Shown: in pieces, positions 17,201-24,051 of the stretch
How the letters are laid out: every line of letters begins with the position of its first letter
Numbering within the stretch: the stretch's first letter is position 1
Source of the DNA: JASFUX01 sp050050115
GTDB taxonomy: Bacteria; Pseudomonadota; Alphaproteobacteria; Caulobacterales; Maricaulaceae
Assembly (NCBI GenBank): GCA_050050115.1
Contig: JASFUX010000012.1
Coordinates: 1-29,297 of the forward strand
DNA: 29,297 bases
Reading direction: 5' to 3'
Program-made: the position numbers and the translations under genes
The notes under the pieces: model-generated
Databases searched by the model: none
The model's input: only the letters and a program-made list of their open reading frames with translations
What the model was told of the DNA's origin: nothing

Positions 17201-17763
17201 AGCTGCTTGAGGATGTCGATCTCGAAGTCGTCGGTCGGTCCGAACGGCACGTGACCGCCCTCGGACGCAATCAGCGTGATGTCCCCGTCCTGAATGTCGA
17301 CGCCGGCGACGCCGAGCGTGGCGCCGGGCGAGACCACCACGAAGCGGCCCGTTCGGTCAGGGATGCGCGTGTCGCGCGCGACCTTGCCGATCGGCCGGAA
17401 GTCAGCCGGCTCCAGCCATTCGATCGAGGCGGCGATCGCCGTGCATTCGTTGACGAACAGGACTTCATCAAAGCCATAGCGGGACTGCAGATCGGATCGC
17501 GAGAAGGTCCACCCGGTCGTGATCAACGACATGGTGTCGCCGGTCACCGGACAATCGACGGCTAGGCAGAGGATCGGAGGGCGATCGATCTGGTCGATCT
17601 CCCTCATGTAGAGGTCGAGAAACTCCTCTACGCTCTCGAAGTCCGCGGTCTCGTACTCTTTGTAATAGCCGAACAAAGAGCGTCCCCCTCCCGAGCGCTC
17701 CTTCATGGACATCACGCGGCACCTGTCGGCGCCGATGTCGGCGATAATCGCAGAGTACTTCAT
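14254..17763 (-). CDS. Hybrid histidine kinase with an N-terminal glucokinase-like sensor domain
   Basis: This is an 1169-residue protein with no membrane segments seen. Residues 1-320 align along their length with bacterial glucokinase (Glk). CLAVDCPVTGDTMSL, FVNECTAIAASIEWL, SEGGHVPFGP, VSQETVLSERGLVSLY and DGVFLAGDL match Glk blocks. Glucose contacts Asn105, Glu168, His171 and Glu198 are kept. The catalytic Asp is Glu106. The first phosphate loop DxGGTN reads DIGADR (9-14) and the second GTG reads GAT (147-149), so ATP use is doubtful. Then come PAS (about 343-455), a coiled coil, HisKA with His494 (SHEIRTPMNG), HATPase (N box about 607-615, DTGCGIP, GTGLGL), and receiver 1 (Asp785, Lys837). 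A Pro/Ala/Glu-rich linker (about 855-1032) and receiver 2 (Asp1086, Lys1140) complete it. A cytoplasmic sugar-responsive phosphorelay is inferred. No HPt domain is present. The RBS is weak. Confidence 0.93.
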   Translation of the reverse strand: MKYSAIIADIGADRCRVMSMKERSGGGRSLFGYYKEYETADFESVEEFLDLYMREIDQIDRPPILCLAVDCPVTGDTMSLITTGWTFSRSDLQSRYGFDEVLFVNECTAIAASIEWLEPADFRPIGKVARDTRIPDRTGRFVVVSPGATLGVAGVDIQDGDITLIASEGGHVPFGPTDDFEIDILKQLRSRYQRVSQETVLSERGLVSLYTAIAELGGETVSDLAPLEVMLYATTKADPTCAKALEKFYECLGSFAGDVALSLLAVDGVFLAGDLVSKAQGMSSRGFRERFESKGMRTGMMRQIPTFAISQRGAVLVGLSRVVSDHIAHSVTERIDRALTTENVFRIVGEMSQALCVLDADLDIVATTGRVFKLAGIPDELWRPGMPFEGCLRHMAESGWLGKTDTEAVVNQQLGAMRAGKDYVHERSVVGGRVFRDIGRPRPEGGFVIASLDVTDDVYRTRELEKVAAQLRKAKTKADESVRAKSEFLANMSHEIRTPMNGVLGMAEILAGTELDDKQHDMLDVIMKSGNSLLAIINDILDLSKIEAGKLRLRKDHFDLRTTIEDVAMMFAGPLEEKGLEMLVRYNPDLPEEVIGDQGRVRQVVTNLVGNAVKFTDKGHVLIDVDGQPVAGGVDFTISIADTGCGIPQDKLEAIFELFEQVDGSSTRKHEGTGLGLNISRRLTDLMGGTISVESKTDEGSTFTVSVFLPAEHDARLTPALHGKVDLAGRRVLIVDDILVNRNILDEQCRSWGMIPTLAEGGVAALAAIAEADRVGDTFDAAIFDYQMPDMHGGVLAERVRAMDAHAGMPLILLSSVSHMDMASERALELFDATLTKPARAQALRDQIETVLLASGRATPLPPESEDQAAEPQASGVPASKPPAFEPATPAPAAEVPAEVPSELTPALEPSGDTPSPVEAAAEDAPHVEFHEVDAEMDIEPVEAPAPEPQPEPAPEPAGNEPANAAEADIEFVAVEEEPEEAAPAQAAPEPAPEPAPETAPKPPTEKVAAPSPRPAKTAAVAAADDEDDEYLGERVRVLLAEDNPVNVKVTLAMLDSDLFDVTVAEDGLAAVEAYQICRPDIVLMDVSMPRLDGLGAATRIRTLQDKDGRRAPIIGVTAHVMPEDRQRCIEAGMDGHLGKPTTRDALVSAIQEYLDIYKADAGAEQQRA

Positions 17764-17802
17764 CTGAGAACTCGATCGGACGGTCTGGTCGGTCTTTACG
17801 CC

Positions 17803-17828
17803 ACTGATTATCAGTCGTTAGGGCTAAC
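17803..17828 (-). promoter_or_regulatory. Two adjacent palindromes in the kinase promoter
   Basis: ACTGATTATCAGT (17803-17815, 6-bp arms around one base) and GTTAGGGCTAAC (17817-17828, 5-bp arms) lie 40-65 bp before the kinase ATG. Read on the minus strand, the first contains GATAAT, a good -10 box. The second falls where a -35 element would be, and no TTGACA-like -35 is seen there. This fits a promoter that depends on, or is blocked by, a dimeric regulator, possibly the response regulator of this system. Confidence 0.4.
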
Positions 17829-17875
17829 AAAATCTTGTCAGCGTCCGGACGAAACCGATCCGTGTGCGAAAAGCA

Positions 17876-19462
17876 CTATGCAAGCTGGTCTTTAAGCTCT
17901 CTTTTCAGCACCTTGCCGATCGAGCTGCGCGGCAGCGCGTCGACGATTTTAACCTCTTGGAGCCGCTGGATCTTGCCCAGACGGGCGTTCACCCAGGCGC
18001 GCAGCTCCTCGCCGTCCGTCTTGGCGCCGGGTTTCAAGGCGACGAACGCCACCGGCGTCTCGCCCCATTCCTCGGACGGCGCGCCGACGACCGCCGCCTC
18101 GGCGACCGCCTCATGTTTGGCGAGCTCGGCTTCGAGATCGCTCGGATAGACGTTGAAGCCGCCGGAGATGATCATGTCTTTCTTCCGATCCATGAGGATC
18201 AGGAATCCGTCCTCATCGAAGCGGCCGACATCGCCGGTGCGGATGAAGCGGGCGCCCTCAGCGTCATGCCATTCGGTCTCGCGGGTCTTCTCGGGCAGGC
18301 CGTGGTAGCCGTTCATGATCGCGCCCGAGCGGCCGACCACCTCGCCCAGCTCGCCTTGCGCGACTTCCTTGCCGTCCTCGCCGATGAGACGAATGTCGTG
18401 ACCCTCGCCGGGCTGGCCGACGGTGTGCAGCTTGTCAGGGTGCTCGTGCGCGAACAGCACGCAGGCGCCCCCGCCCTCGGTCATGCCGTAGATCTCGATC
18501 AGGTCGCCCGGCCAGCGCTTGACGATGTCGGCCTTGAGCGCCGCGGCGAAAGGCGCGCTGGTGCAGGCCTTCAAGCGAAAGCTCGAAAGGTCGAAGTCGT
18601 TGAAGTCAGGCACGTCCATGATGCGGCGGTACTGGACCGGCACCAGCATGGCGTGGGTGGCCCGCTCGCGCGCGGCCAGCTCCAGAAAGCCGCGCGCGTC
18701 GAACTTGCGCATCGACACCACGGCGCCGCCCGCCGCGAGCGTGGGAAAGAAGCTGACCAGCGTGGTGTTCGAGCAAAGCGGCGTCGAGACGATGGTCACA
18801 GCCGTTTCGTCGTGCTTGTTCAATCGCGCGCGCTGCATGTGCGCCCAGCGCATGCCCCAGGACTGCACGATGCCTTTTGGCGCGCCGGTCGTTCCGGACG
18901 AGTAGATGATGTTGAACGGGTCGGACGGCGCGCGTTCGGGCGGAACGAAGCCGGCGGCCTCATCGGGGTCCATCCGCCAGTCGAGGTAGGCGCGCCCGCC
19001 GATCTTGTCGCCGCCGCTTCCGTCGAGCGCGATGCGCGGAACGTCGGACGATGCGCTGTGCCCGTCGAGCGCCACAGCGATCTCGGCGTCGAGGAAGATT
19101 ATCTTCGCCCCGCAGTCGGCGATCATGCCGGCGAGCTGATCCGGCGTCGCCGAGGTCGGCATCGGCGCGACCACGACGCCGGCCCTCAAAGCGCCGAGGT
19201 AGATCGCGCCGTAGAGCGCCGAGTTGCGGCCGCAGACGGCGATCGCCTCGCCGGGCTTGACGCCGTCGCGAGCGAGCGAGGCGGCGATCGCGCTCATCTC
19301 CCGGTCGAGCTCGCCGTAGCTCATCGTCCGCGTTTCATCCGCGAGCGCCCGCCCGTCGGGACGCAGCGCGGCGTGAGCGGCGATCAGCGCGCTGATCGAG
19401 CCGAACGGCTGTTCGAGCATGGCGACGGGGTCGGGAGCGGCGTCGGCGGCTGAATTGGTCAT
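17876..19462 (-). CDS. Class I adenylate-forming acyl-CoA synthetase
   Basis: This 528-residue AMP-dependent synthetase activates a carboxylic acid with ATP and transfers it to CoA. The P-loop-like motif YSSGTTGAPKG is at 187-197, the A5 motif YGMTEGG at 325-331, the A7 Asp411 in RTGDVGRFDEDG, the hinge with DRKKDMIISGGFNVYP, and the A10 lysine Lys517 in PRSSIGKVLKREL. All catalytic elements are intact. The chain-length preference cannot be read reliably; medium- or long-chain fatty acids or an aromatic acid are possible. GGAG lies before the ATG at 19462. The stop is 112 bp before the kinase start, and no promoter-sharing partner is evident. The next gene, ribB, is divergent. Confidence 0.93.
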   Translation of the reverse strand: MTNSAADAAPDPVAMLEQPFGSISALIAAHAALRPDGRALADETRTMSYGELDREMSAIAASLARDGVKPGEAIAVCGRNSALYGAIYLGALRAGVVVAPMPTSATPDQLAGMIADCGAKIIFLDAEIAVALDGHSASSDVPRIALDGSGGDKIGGRAYLDWRMDPDEAAGFVPPERAPSDPFNIIYSSGTTGAPKGIVQSWGMRWAHMQRARLNKHDETAVTIVSTPLCSNTTLVSFFPTLAAGGAVVSMRKFDARGFLELAARERATHAMLVPVQYRRIMDVPDFNDFDLSSFRLKACTSAPFAAALKADIVKRWPGDLIEIYGMTEGGGACVLFAHEHPDKLHTVGQPGEGHDIRLIGEDGKEVAQGELGEVVGRSGAIMNGYHGLPEKTRETEWHDAEGARFIRTGDVGRFDEDGFLILMDRKKDMIISGGFNVYPSDLEAELAKHEAVAEAAVVGAPSEEWGETPVAFVALKPGAKTDGEELRAWVNARLGKIQRLQEVKIVDALPRSSIGKVLKRELKDQLA

Positions 19463-19652
19463 AGGGACTCCAAGAACTAGGACTGGACGGTTGGCGCAAT
19501 CTAGCGCATCGGCGTGACGCGGCCAGCGGAGCGGCGCGCTTCAAGAGCGGCGAATCCGCCCGCCTACTTGATAAAGACGTCTGTGGATTCGACATGAAGC
19601 AAGCGGCGGCGGCATGATTTGCCCCGCACTTTCAAAACGAGACCGCTCAACC

Positions 19653-20846
19653 ATGCCCAAAGCCTCCTCCACGACGCCGCCGACGGCCGACCTTAAAGAG
19701 CTGGTCTCGCGCGACAGCAGCTCGACCGAGTCCGCCCTCTCCCCACCCGAGGACATCCTCGCTGCGGCGCGCGCGGGCCAGATGTTCATCCTCGTCGACA
19801 GCGAGGACCGCGAGAACGAGGGCGATCTGATCATCCCCGCCGACGCCGCGGACGCCGAGGCGATCAACTTCATGGCCAGGTACGCCCGCGGCCTGATCTG
19901 CCTCGCGATGACCCGCGAGCGGACCGACGCGCTGGGCCTCGAGCTGATGACCAGCCGCAACGCTTCGCGTCTGCGCACCGCGTTCACCGTGTCGATCGAG
20001 GCGCGCGAGGGCGTGACCACCGGCATCTCCGCCGCCGACCGCGCCCACACCGTCGCCGTGGCGATCGATCCGGAGAAAAGCGGCCAGGACATCACCACGC
20101 CGGGACACGTCTTTCCGCTCGTCGCCCGCGACGGTGGGGTGCTCGAGCGCGCCGGGCACACCGAGGCGGCGGTCGACATCGCGCGCATGGCCGGGCGCAA
20201 CCCCGCCGGCGTGATCTGCGAGATCATGAACGAAGACGGCACGATGGCGCGCCTGCCCGAGCTGGTCGCCTTCGCCCAGCTGCACGGGCTGAAGCTCGGC
20301 GCGATCGCCGACCTCATCGCCTATCGCCGCCGCACCGAGAGCCTGGTCGAGCGCATCCATGAAGGCCCGTTCGAAAGCGCCTTTTCCGGCGACTGGACGA
20401 TCCGGATCTACCGGTCCCGGATCGAAGGCGCCGAGCACGCCGCGCTGATCAAGGGCAAGCCGGACCCGGACAAGCCGGCGCTGGTGCGGATGCACGTGGT
20501 CTCGCTCTTGGACGACGTGCTCGGCCGCGCCGGCCCGCGCGACCGCCAGCTGCAGGCGGCGATGGAGATGATCGACAAGGAGGGCGCCGGCGCGATCGTG
20601 ATCCTGCGCCCGCCGCACACTCAATCGCTGCTGGCCAAGATCGGCGGCGCGCCGGCCCAGACGCCGCCCCCTGATCCGGCGAGCTCCGACACGGTGCTGC
20701 GCGACTACGGCGTCGGCGCGCAGATCTTGCTCGACCTGGGGCTCAAAAATCTCGTGCTGCTCACCAACTCGCCCAAGCACTCGCTGGTCGGGCTAGAGGG
20801 CTTCGGCCTCACGATCGTGGACGAGCGGCCTATTGCGAAGGCTTGA
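19653..20846 (+). CDS. ribB: 3,4-dihydroxy-2-butanone-4-phosphate synthase with a degenerate GTP cyclohydrolase II-like domain
   Basis: This is a 397-residue protein from the ATG at 19653 (an in-frame ATG at 19614 has no ribosome site). The N-terminal ~230 residues are a complete RibB domain, which makes the four-carbon riboflavin precursor from ribulose 5-phosphate. SEDRENEGDL is the acidic Mg-binding loop, and RAGHTEA with His169 and Glu171 is the active-site strand. The C-terminal half has the RibA fold (DYGVGAQILLDLGLKNLVLL, LVGLEGFGLTIVDE). The zinc site is gone: where RibA has SECLTGD...RCDCG, this protein reads SLLDDVLGRAGPRD, with no cysteines. GTP cyclohydrolase II activity is therefore unlikely, as in RibBX-type proteins of other alphaproteobacteria. 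No FMN-riboswitch motif was found upstream. Confidence 0.93.
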   Translation: MPKASSTTPPTADLKELVSRDSSSTESALSPPEDILAAARAGQMFILVDSEDRENEGDLIIPADAADAEAINFMARYARGLICLAMTRERTDALGLELMTSRNASRLRTAFTVSIEAREGVTTGISAADRAHTVAVAIDPEKSGQDITTPGHVFPLVARDGGVLERAGHTEAAVDIARMAGRNPAGVICEIMNEDGTMARLPELVAFAQLHGLKLGAIADLIAYRRRTESLVERIHEGPFESAFSGDWTIRIYRSRIEGAEHAALIKGKPDPDKPALVRMHVVSLLDDVLGRAGPRDRQLQAAMEMIDKEGAGAIVILRPPHTQSLLAKIGGAPAQTPPPDPASSDTVLRDYGVGAQILLDLGLKNLVLLTNSPKHSLVGLEGFGLTIVDERPIAKA

Positions 20847-20937
20847 GGGTGTGGGGCGGAGGTCAGGCGGCCGAGTTCGGCTGCAAGTCGGACGTTCAGC
20901 GACGACTGGCTGAGAGACGCCTATTCGCCGGGAGCGG

Positions 20938-21837
20938 TCATTCACGTTCAACCGGTTCGAACTCTTCGTCGCCGACACTTGAGATGAACGGCTCGTGCAT
21001 AGGATCTACATAAATAACATACCAGTAGATGTCGGGCACCACCGCTCCCACCCCTAGCAGGCCATGTTCGCTGGAATGGAACACTGGGCTCGGCGGCCAG
21101 ACGAGCGTGGCGGAATAGTAGTAGTCCAACGCGTTGGCGAGGCCTGCCCATCCTGGACATATAATTTCGGCGACAGCTGAATTGAAATGGGTGGAAGCGT
21201 CCCAGCGGGCTTCCGAGCCGCTTTCCGGGTACGATCCCAAGTTCAATACAGCGATGTAGACGCGGACTTGTCGGAGTTGTTCGTCGTTGAATACCAAGCT
21301 CACGGACATTGGTCCCGCAGATAGGCTGGTTAGTTCAGAACCACGATTTCCAAGAGCCTCCCAGACCTCCCAAGGTTCAGGAGCGTTTTGGTTCCGACCA
21401 TATCCAGGGATATCGATCGCTGTGATCTCGGCGATTAGAGCTTCGCGATCCTCGATTGTCCGATTGCAGACCCTGTCCGGGAGGCTTGCAACGACGTCTG
21501 TCTCCCCGGTTTGGGCGATCTGCTGGTGCATCAAGTAAACGGCAGCGCCGGAGAAGCCCAGTTCCATTGACCTGCGGTAGTGATCAGCCTGTTCAGATAG
21601 GCAGGTGTCGTCGGCATCTTCACATTCTAGGAGCGCTCCCAAATAGAATTCGGCGTAGGGATCACCTGCGTCAGCCAAACGTCGAAGAGCTTCTATGTCT
21701 TCGGGGTATTCTTCGAGCGGAGCTTCGGAAACGAGCGGAAAATCGCCAAGTTCAGGCTCGGCGGCCGCTTCTCCGCAAGCCGATGCGGTCAAGCACGCGG
21801 CGACACACAGCCGGCGCACCAGAACTCCAGTAGCCAT
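20938..21837 (-). CDS. Sel1-like repeat exported protein, probable lipoprotein
   Basis: This is a 299-residue protein from the ATG at 21837 (a TTG 18 bases upstream is less likely; GGAAAG lies before the ATG). The N-terminus is a signal sequence ending in TASAC, a weak lipobox with Cys21. Residues about 45-105 contain Sel1-like helical repeats: ALRRLADAGDPYAEFYLGALL, then a second unit around HYRRSMELGFSGAAVYL. The remaining ~190 residues match nothing I recognise and include aromatic-rich stretches such as DIYWYVIYVDPMHEP. Base composition is clearly more AT-rich than the neighbours, which suggests recent acquisition. It stands alone between convergent ribB and the HU terminators. Sel1 proteins usually mediate protein contacts; the function here is unknown. 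Confidence 0.7.
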   Translation of the reverse strand: MATGVLVRRLCVAACLTASACGEAAAEPELGDFPLVSEAPLEEYPEDIEALRRLADAGDPYAEFYLGALLECEDADDTCLSEQADHYRRSMELGFSGAAVYLMHQQIAQTGETDVVASLPDRVCNRTIEDREALIAEITAIDIPGYGRNQNAPEPWEVWEALGNRGSELTSLSAGPMSVSLVFNDEQLRQVRVYIAVLNLGSYPESGSEARWDASTHFNSAVAEIICPGWAGLANALDYYYSATLVWPPSPVFHSSEHGLLGVGAVVPDIYWYVIYVDPMHEPFISSVGDEEFEPVERE

Positions 21838-22057
21838 GAAGCTTTCCGCTCCCAATCCATTCTAACGAGCCGGCACAGGCGCGATGTCTTGCAGCATAGC
21901 GTTAGTGCTCGGCGCTGGAAGGAGGGATTGGGATAGTGACGATCCCAGTGCAGACTTGTCTTCCGAATGTCAGCTTCGGGCCAGATTGCGCCCTTGCTCT
22001 GACAGCCGCCGGGCGGCATGTGCAATCCAAATCGGTCATTCGCTGCAAACAAAGGCA
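21838..22057. other. Intergenic region between HU terminators and the Sel1-like gene
   Basis: Together with the terminators below, this makes a gene-free gap of about 330 bp (21838-22171). Short frames exist on both strands, but none has a credible start, ribosome site or recognisable product. The part nearest 21837 presumably carries the promoter of the Sel1-like gene. A clear -10/-35 pair could not be picked out. Confidence 0.5.
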
Positions 22058-22078
22058 GGCGGCGCTGGAAACGCCGCC
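22058..22078 (-). terminator. Second hairpin downstream of HU
   Basis: A perfect 7-bp stem (GGCGGCG at 22058-22064 with CGCCGCC at 22072-22078) has a 7-nt loop. On the minus strand it is followed by TGCCTTTGTTTG. It is probably a backup terminator behind the stronger one at 22089-22117. Confidence 0.45.
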
Positions 22079-22088
22079 CCACCCCAAC

Positions 22089-22117
22089 GAAAACGGCCGA
22101 CGCTAAGCGCCGGCCGT
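22089..22117 (-). terminator. Intrinsic terminator of the HU gene
   Basis: On the minus strand the stem ACGGCCG/CGGCCGT (22111-22117 with 22093-22099) encloses one mismatch and a CGC/GCG inner helix with a TAA loop. It is followed by TTTTCGTT. It lies about 55 bp after the HU stop codon. Confidence 0.85.
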
Positions 22118-22171
22118 CTCGACAACCCGAAGGTTGATGATGCTCTTCCGTCGGAGCGTTGACGCTCGTCC

Positions 22172-22621
22172 CTAGCGGACGCGCGAGACTTGCTCCTTCA
22201 TCGTCGCCGATTGACGGAAGGCGAGCTTCTTCGACGCCTTGATCTTGATCGCTTCGCCCGTCGCCGGGTTGCGGCCCATGCGGGCCGCGCGGCGGCGGAT
22301 CTGGATCATGCCGATGTCGCCGATCTTCACCTTCGCGCCCTTCAGCACGTAGGCCTTCACGACGTCGGCGTAGCCTTCGACCATCGCCTTGGCTTCGGCT
22401 TTCGAGACGCCGAGGTGGTCGGCGACCGACTGGAGAAGCGCGCTTTGGGTCACGGTCGTGCCGGGGGTCGCCGTCACCTTCACCGCCTTCGCCGGCGCGG
22501 CGGCTTTCTTCACGGTCGCCTTCTTCGCCGTCGACACCTTCGCCGGCGCAGCCGTCTTCTTCGCGACCGCCTTGCGGGCCGGCGCCTTCCGGGTGGTTTT
22601 CTTCACTGCAGTACGAGCCAT
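22172..22621 (-). CDS. HU-family DNA-binding protein with a Lys/Ala-rich N-terminal tail
   Basis: This is a 149-residue protein from the ATG at 22621, preceded by AAGAGAGA; the frame is open further upstream but without a start signal. Residues about 58-149 are the HU fold: SALLQSVADHLGVSKAEAK, the GAKVKIGDIGMIQIRRR saddle strand, and the arm signature RMGRNPATGEAIKI, which binds and bends DNA in the nucleoid. Residues 1-55 are a histone-H1-like tail of KK/AAPAK/KKAT repeats. This makes the protein about half again as long as standard HU (about 90 residues). The tail probably adds non-specific DNA contacts and compaction. It is monocistronic with its own promoter region (22622-22832) and a strong terminator. 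Confidence 0.95.
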   Translation of the reverse strand: MARTAVKKTTRKAPARKAVAKKTAAPAKVSTAKKATVKKAAAPAKAVKVTATPGTTVTQSALLQSVADHLGVSKAEAKAMVEGYADVVKAYVLKGAKVKIGDIGMIQIRRRAARMGRNPATGEAIKIKASKKLAFRQSATMKEQVSRVR

Positions 22622-22832
22622 TTTTGAATCTCTCTTCAAAGGGTGTTGGTGCGTTCCTTTCGTCAGCACGAATCGCCTGCGCGCAACCCTTTGCTGACAA
22701 CGCGCTGAGGAATGCAGCTGAAAGTCTTGAGAGAGAGTTGATCGCGCAACACTAAAGAGGGCCAATCGCCGACGTCCGACCCGACCCGCCAGTCCGACCG
22801 CTCGGCTCCGGCCGCCGTCGGCGCTGCGCCCG

Positions 22833-23873
22833 CTACTCCTCGCGCTGGTCCCCGCCCGTCTGCGCGACGCCTGCGGCGTCGTTCCGCCGGCCGCCGGCGA
22901 GGATGCCGTAGAGGCCGTAGTTGCCCTCGTGGCAGGCGTATTCGTAGATCTGCTCGTCGAGCCGGTTGAGGGCCGTCTCGGCGCGCCAGACGTCCGTGTA
23001 CACCGTCGGGTCGTCGACCTCGTACTGATAGAGGATCTGATCGTCGGAGATCCGGGTGAAGCGCTCGGTGATCTTGCCGTCGGCGCTCAAGAAGGTCCGG
23101 TCGGCGCGCTGGTCGGGATGGATGTTCGTGGTCTCGACCACCAGCGTATCGCCGTCCCACCGGGCGACGGCATCGCCCATCCAGGTCTCGACGCCGTCGC
23201 CGCGGTGCGCGTCGCCGATGCGGGCGATCCGGACGTCATGCGCCATCTCGACCATGAACATCACGTCCTCCGGCGTCTGAACGATCTGGACGTTGTTGTT
23301 GTAGAGGCTCGACCTCAGCGGCGGACCGCCGGTGAGCAGGACGCAGCGCTCGCCGAGGCCGCGCTCTTCGGGATTGTCGTAGCCCGAGCCGCGCCGGCGC
23401 GGATGCGCGGCGCGCAAAGCTTCGCCCTCTTCGGTCAGCGCGGGAATGCGCCCGTCCTCAGGATAAACGATCCACGACGAGCGCATCTCGCCGGCGATGG
23501 TGGCGACCTTCGAGCCGGGGTCCGTCCAGACGTAGGAGTAGTTGCCGACCGGCGGCAGCGCGGCGCCGGCCTCGGGCGCCCCCTCGGAGGGCGGGATCGG
23601 GGCGGACTCGGTGGCGACGCGCCGGTTGTAGAGCGCGCCCGCCTCCAGCTCGTCGGCCTGCGCGCGCGTCAGCACGAGCGGATATCCCTCGGGCCGCTCG
23701 AGCGGGGTCACCGAAGCGGTGCTCCAGATGCCTTGAAGATCGGGACGGCCATCCGCGGTGCGCGGCGGCTCGTAGCCTTCGCCGAAGCGTGATTGCGCGA
23801 TCGCCGCGCCGGCGAGGCCCGCGGCGCAGGCGACGGCCAGAATTGAAGCTGCAGTTCTCTTGAGCTTGGTCAC
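22833..23873 (-). CDS. Secreted protein of unknown function, paralogue 1
   Basis: This is a 346-residue protein from the GTG at 23873, chosen because GGGAGG lies 7 nt upstream and the signal peptide (KLKRTAASILAVACAAGLAGAAIA, cut before QS) follows directly. The body carries the pattern of a widespread but uncharacterised exported family: YEPPRTADGRPDLQGIWSTAS near the N-terminus, PPVGNYSYVWTDPG, YDNPEERGLGERC, LYNNNVQIVQT, WDGDTLVVETTNIHP, then GKITERFTRISDDQILY and the end motif EYACHEGNYGL. Two conserved cysteines (in GERC and YACHEG) are candidates for a disulfide. No catalytic site is evident. It lies directly downstream of a close paralogue (24052-25086), sharing even the last residues TGGDQREE, so the pair arose by tandem duplication. 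Confidence 0.85.
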   Translation of the reverse strand: MTKLKRTAASILAVACAAGLAGAAIAQSRFGEGYEPPRTADGRPDLQGIWSTASVTPLERPEGYPLVLTRAQADELEAGALYNRRVATESAPIPPSEGAPEAGAALPPVGNYSYVWTDPGSKVATIAGEMRSSWIVYPEDGRIPALTEEGEALRAAHPRRRGSGYDNPEERGLGERCVLLTGGPPLRSSLYNNNVQIVQTPEDVMFMVEMAHDVRIARIGDAHRGDGVETWMGDAVARWDGDTLVVETTNIHPDQRADRTFLSADGKITERFTRISDDQILYQYEVDDPTVYTDVWRAETALNRLDEQIYEYACHEGNYGLYGILAGGRRNDAAGVAQTGGDQREE

Positions 23874-24051
23874 AGACGTCCCTCCCATCGCCTGTTGCGC
23901 CGCCGGCGCGGGTCTGCCGCCCGCCGTCCGTCCGGCCGCACCGAGCCTCAGGCGCGCCGACAATAGCACAGCCTGGGCGCGGCGGCCCTGTCGAAATGGA
24001 AGGTCCGCGCTGCAGGTTCGCGGCGCGGCTTAGGCTCAACGATCGACGCTC

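Noticed and set aside
15904..17565. 553-codon plus-strand frame opposite the hybrid kinase
   Set aside because: It is a shadow of the kinase reading frame: low-complexity composition, no domain and no ribosome site.
17803..17828. CtrA-type site TTAA-N7-TTAA in the kinase promoter
   Set aside because: The dyad reads GTTAG-GG-CTAAC and does not give the required half-sites at the right spacing.
17864..19453. 529-codon plus-strand frame opposite the acyl-CoA synthetase
   Set aside because: It is an antisense shadow. The minus frame has every motif of the synthetase.
19463..19652. Possible FMN riboswitch before ribB
   Set aside because: None of the conserved FMN-element segments could be found in the short upstream region.
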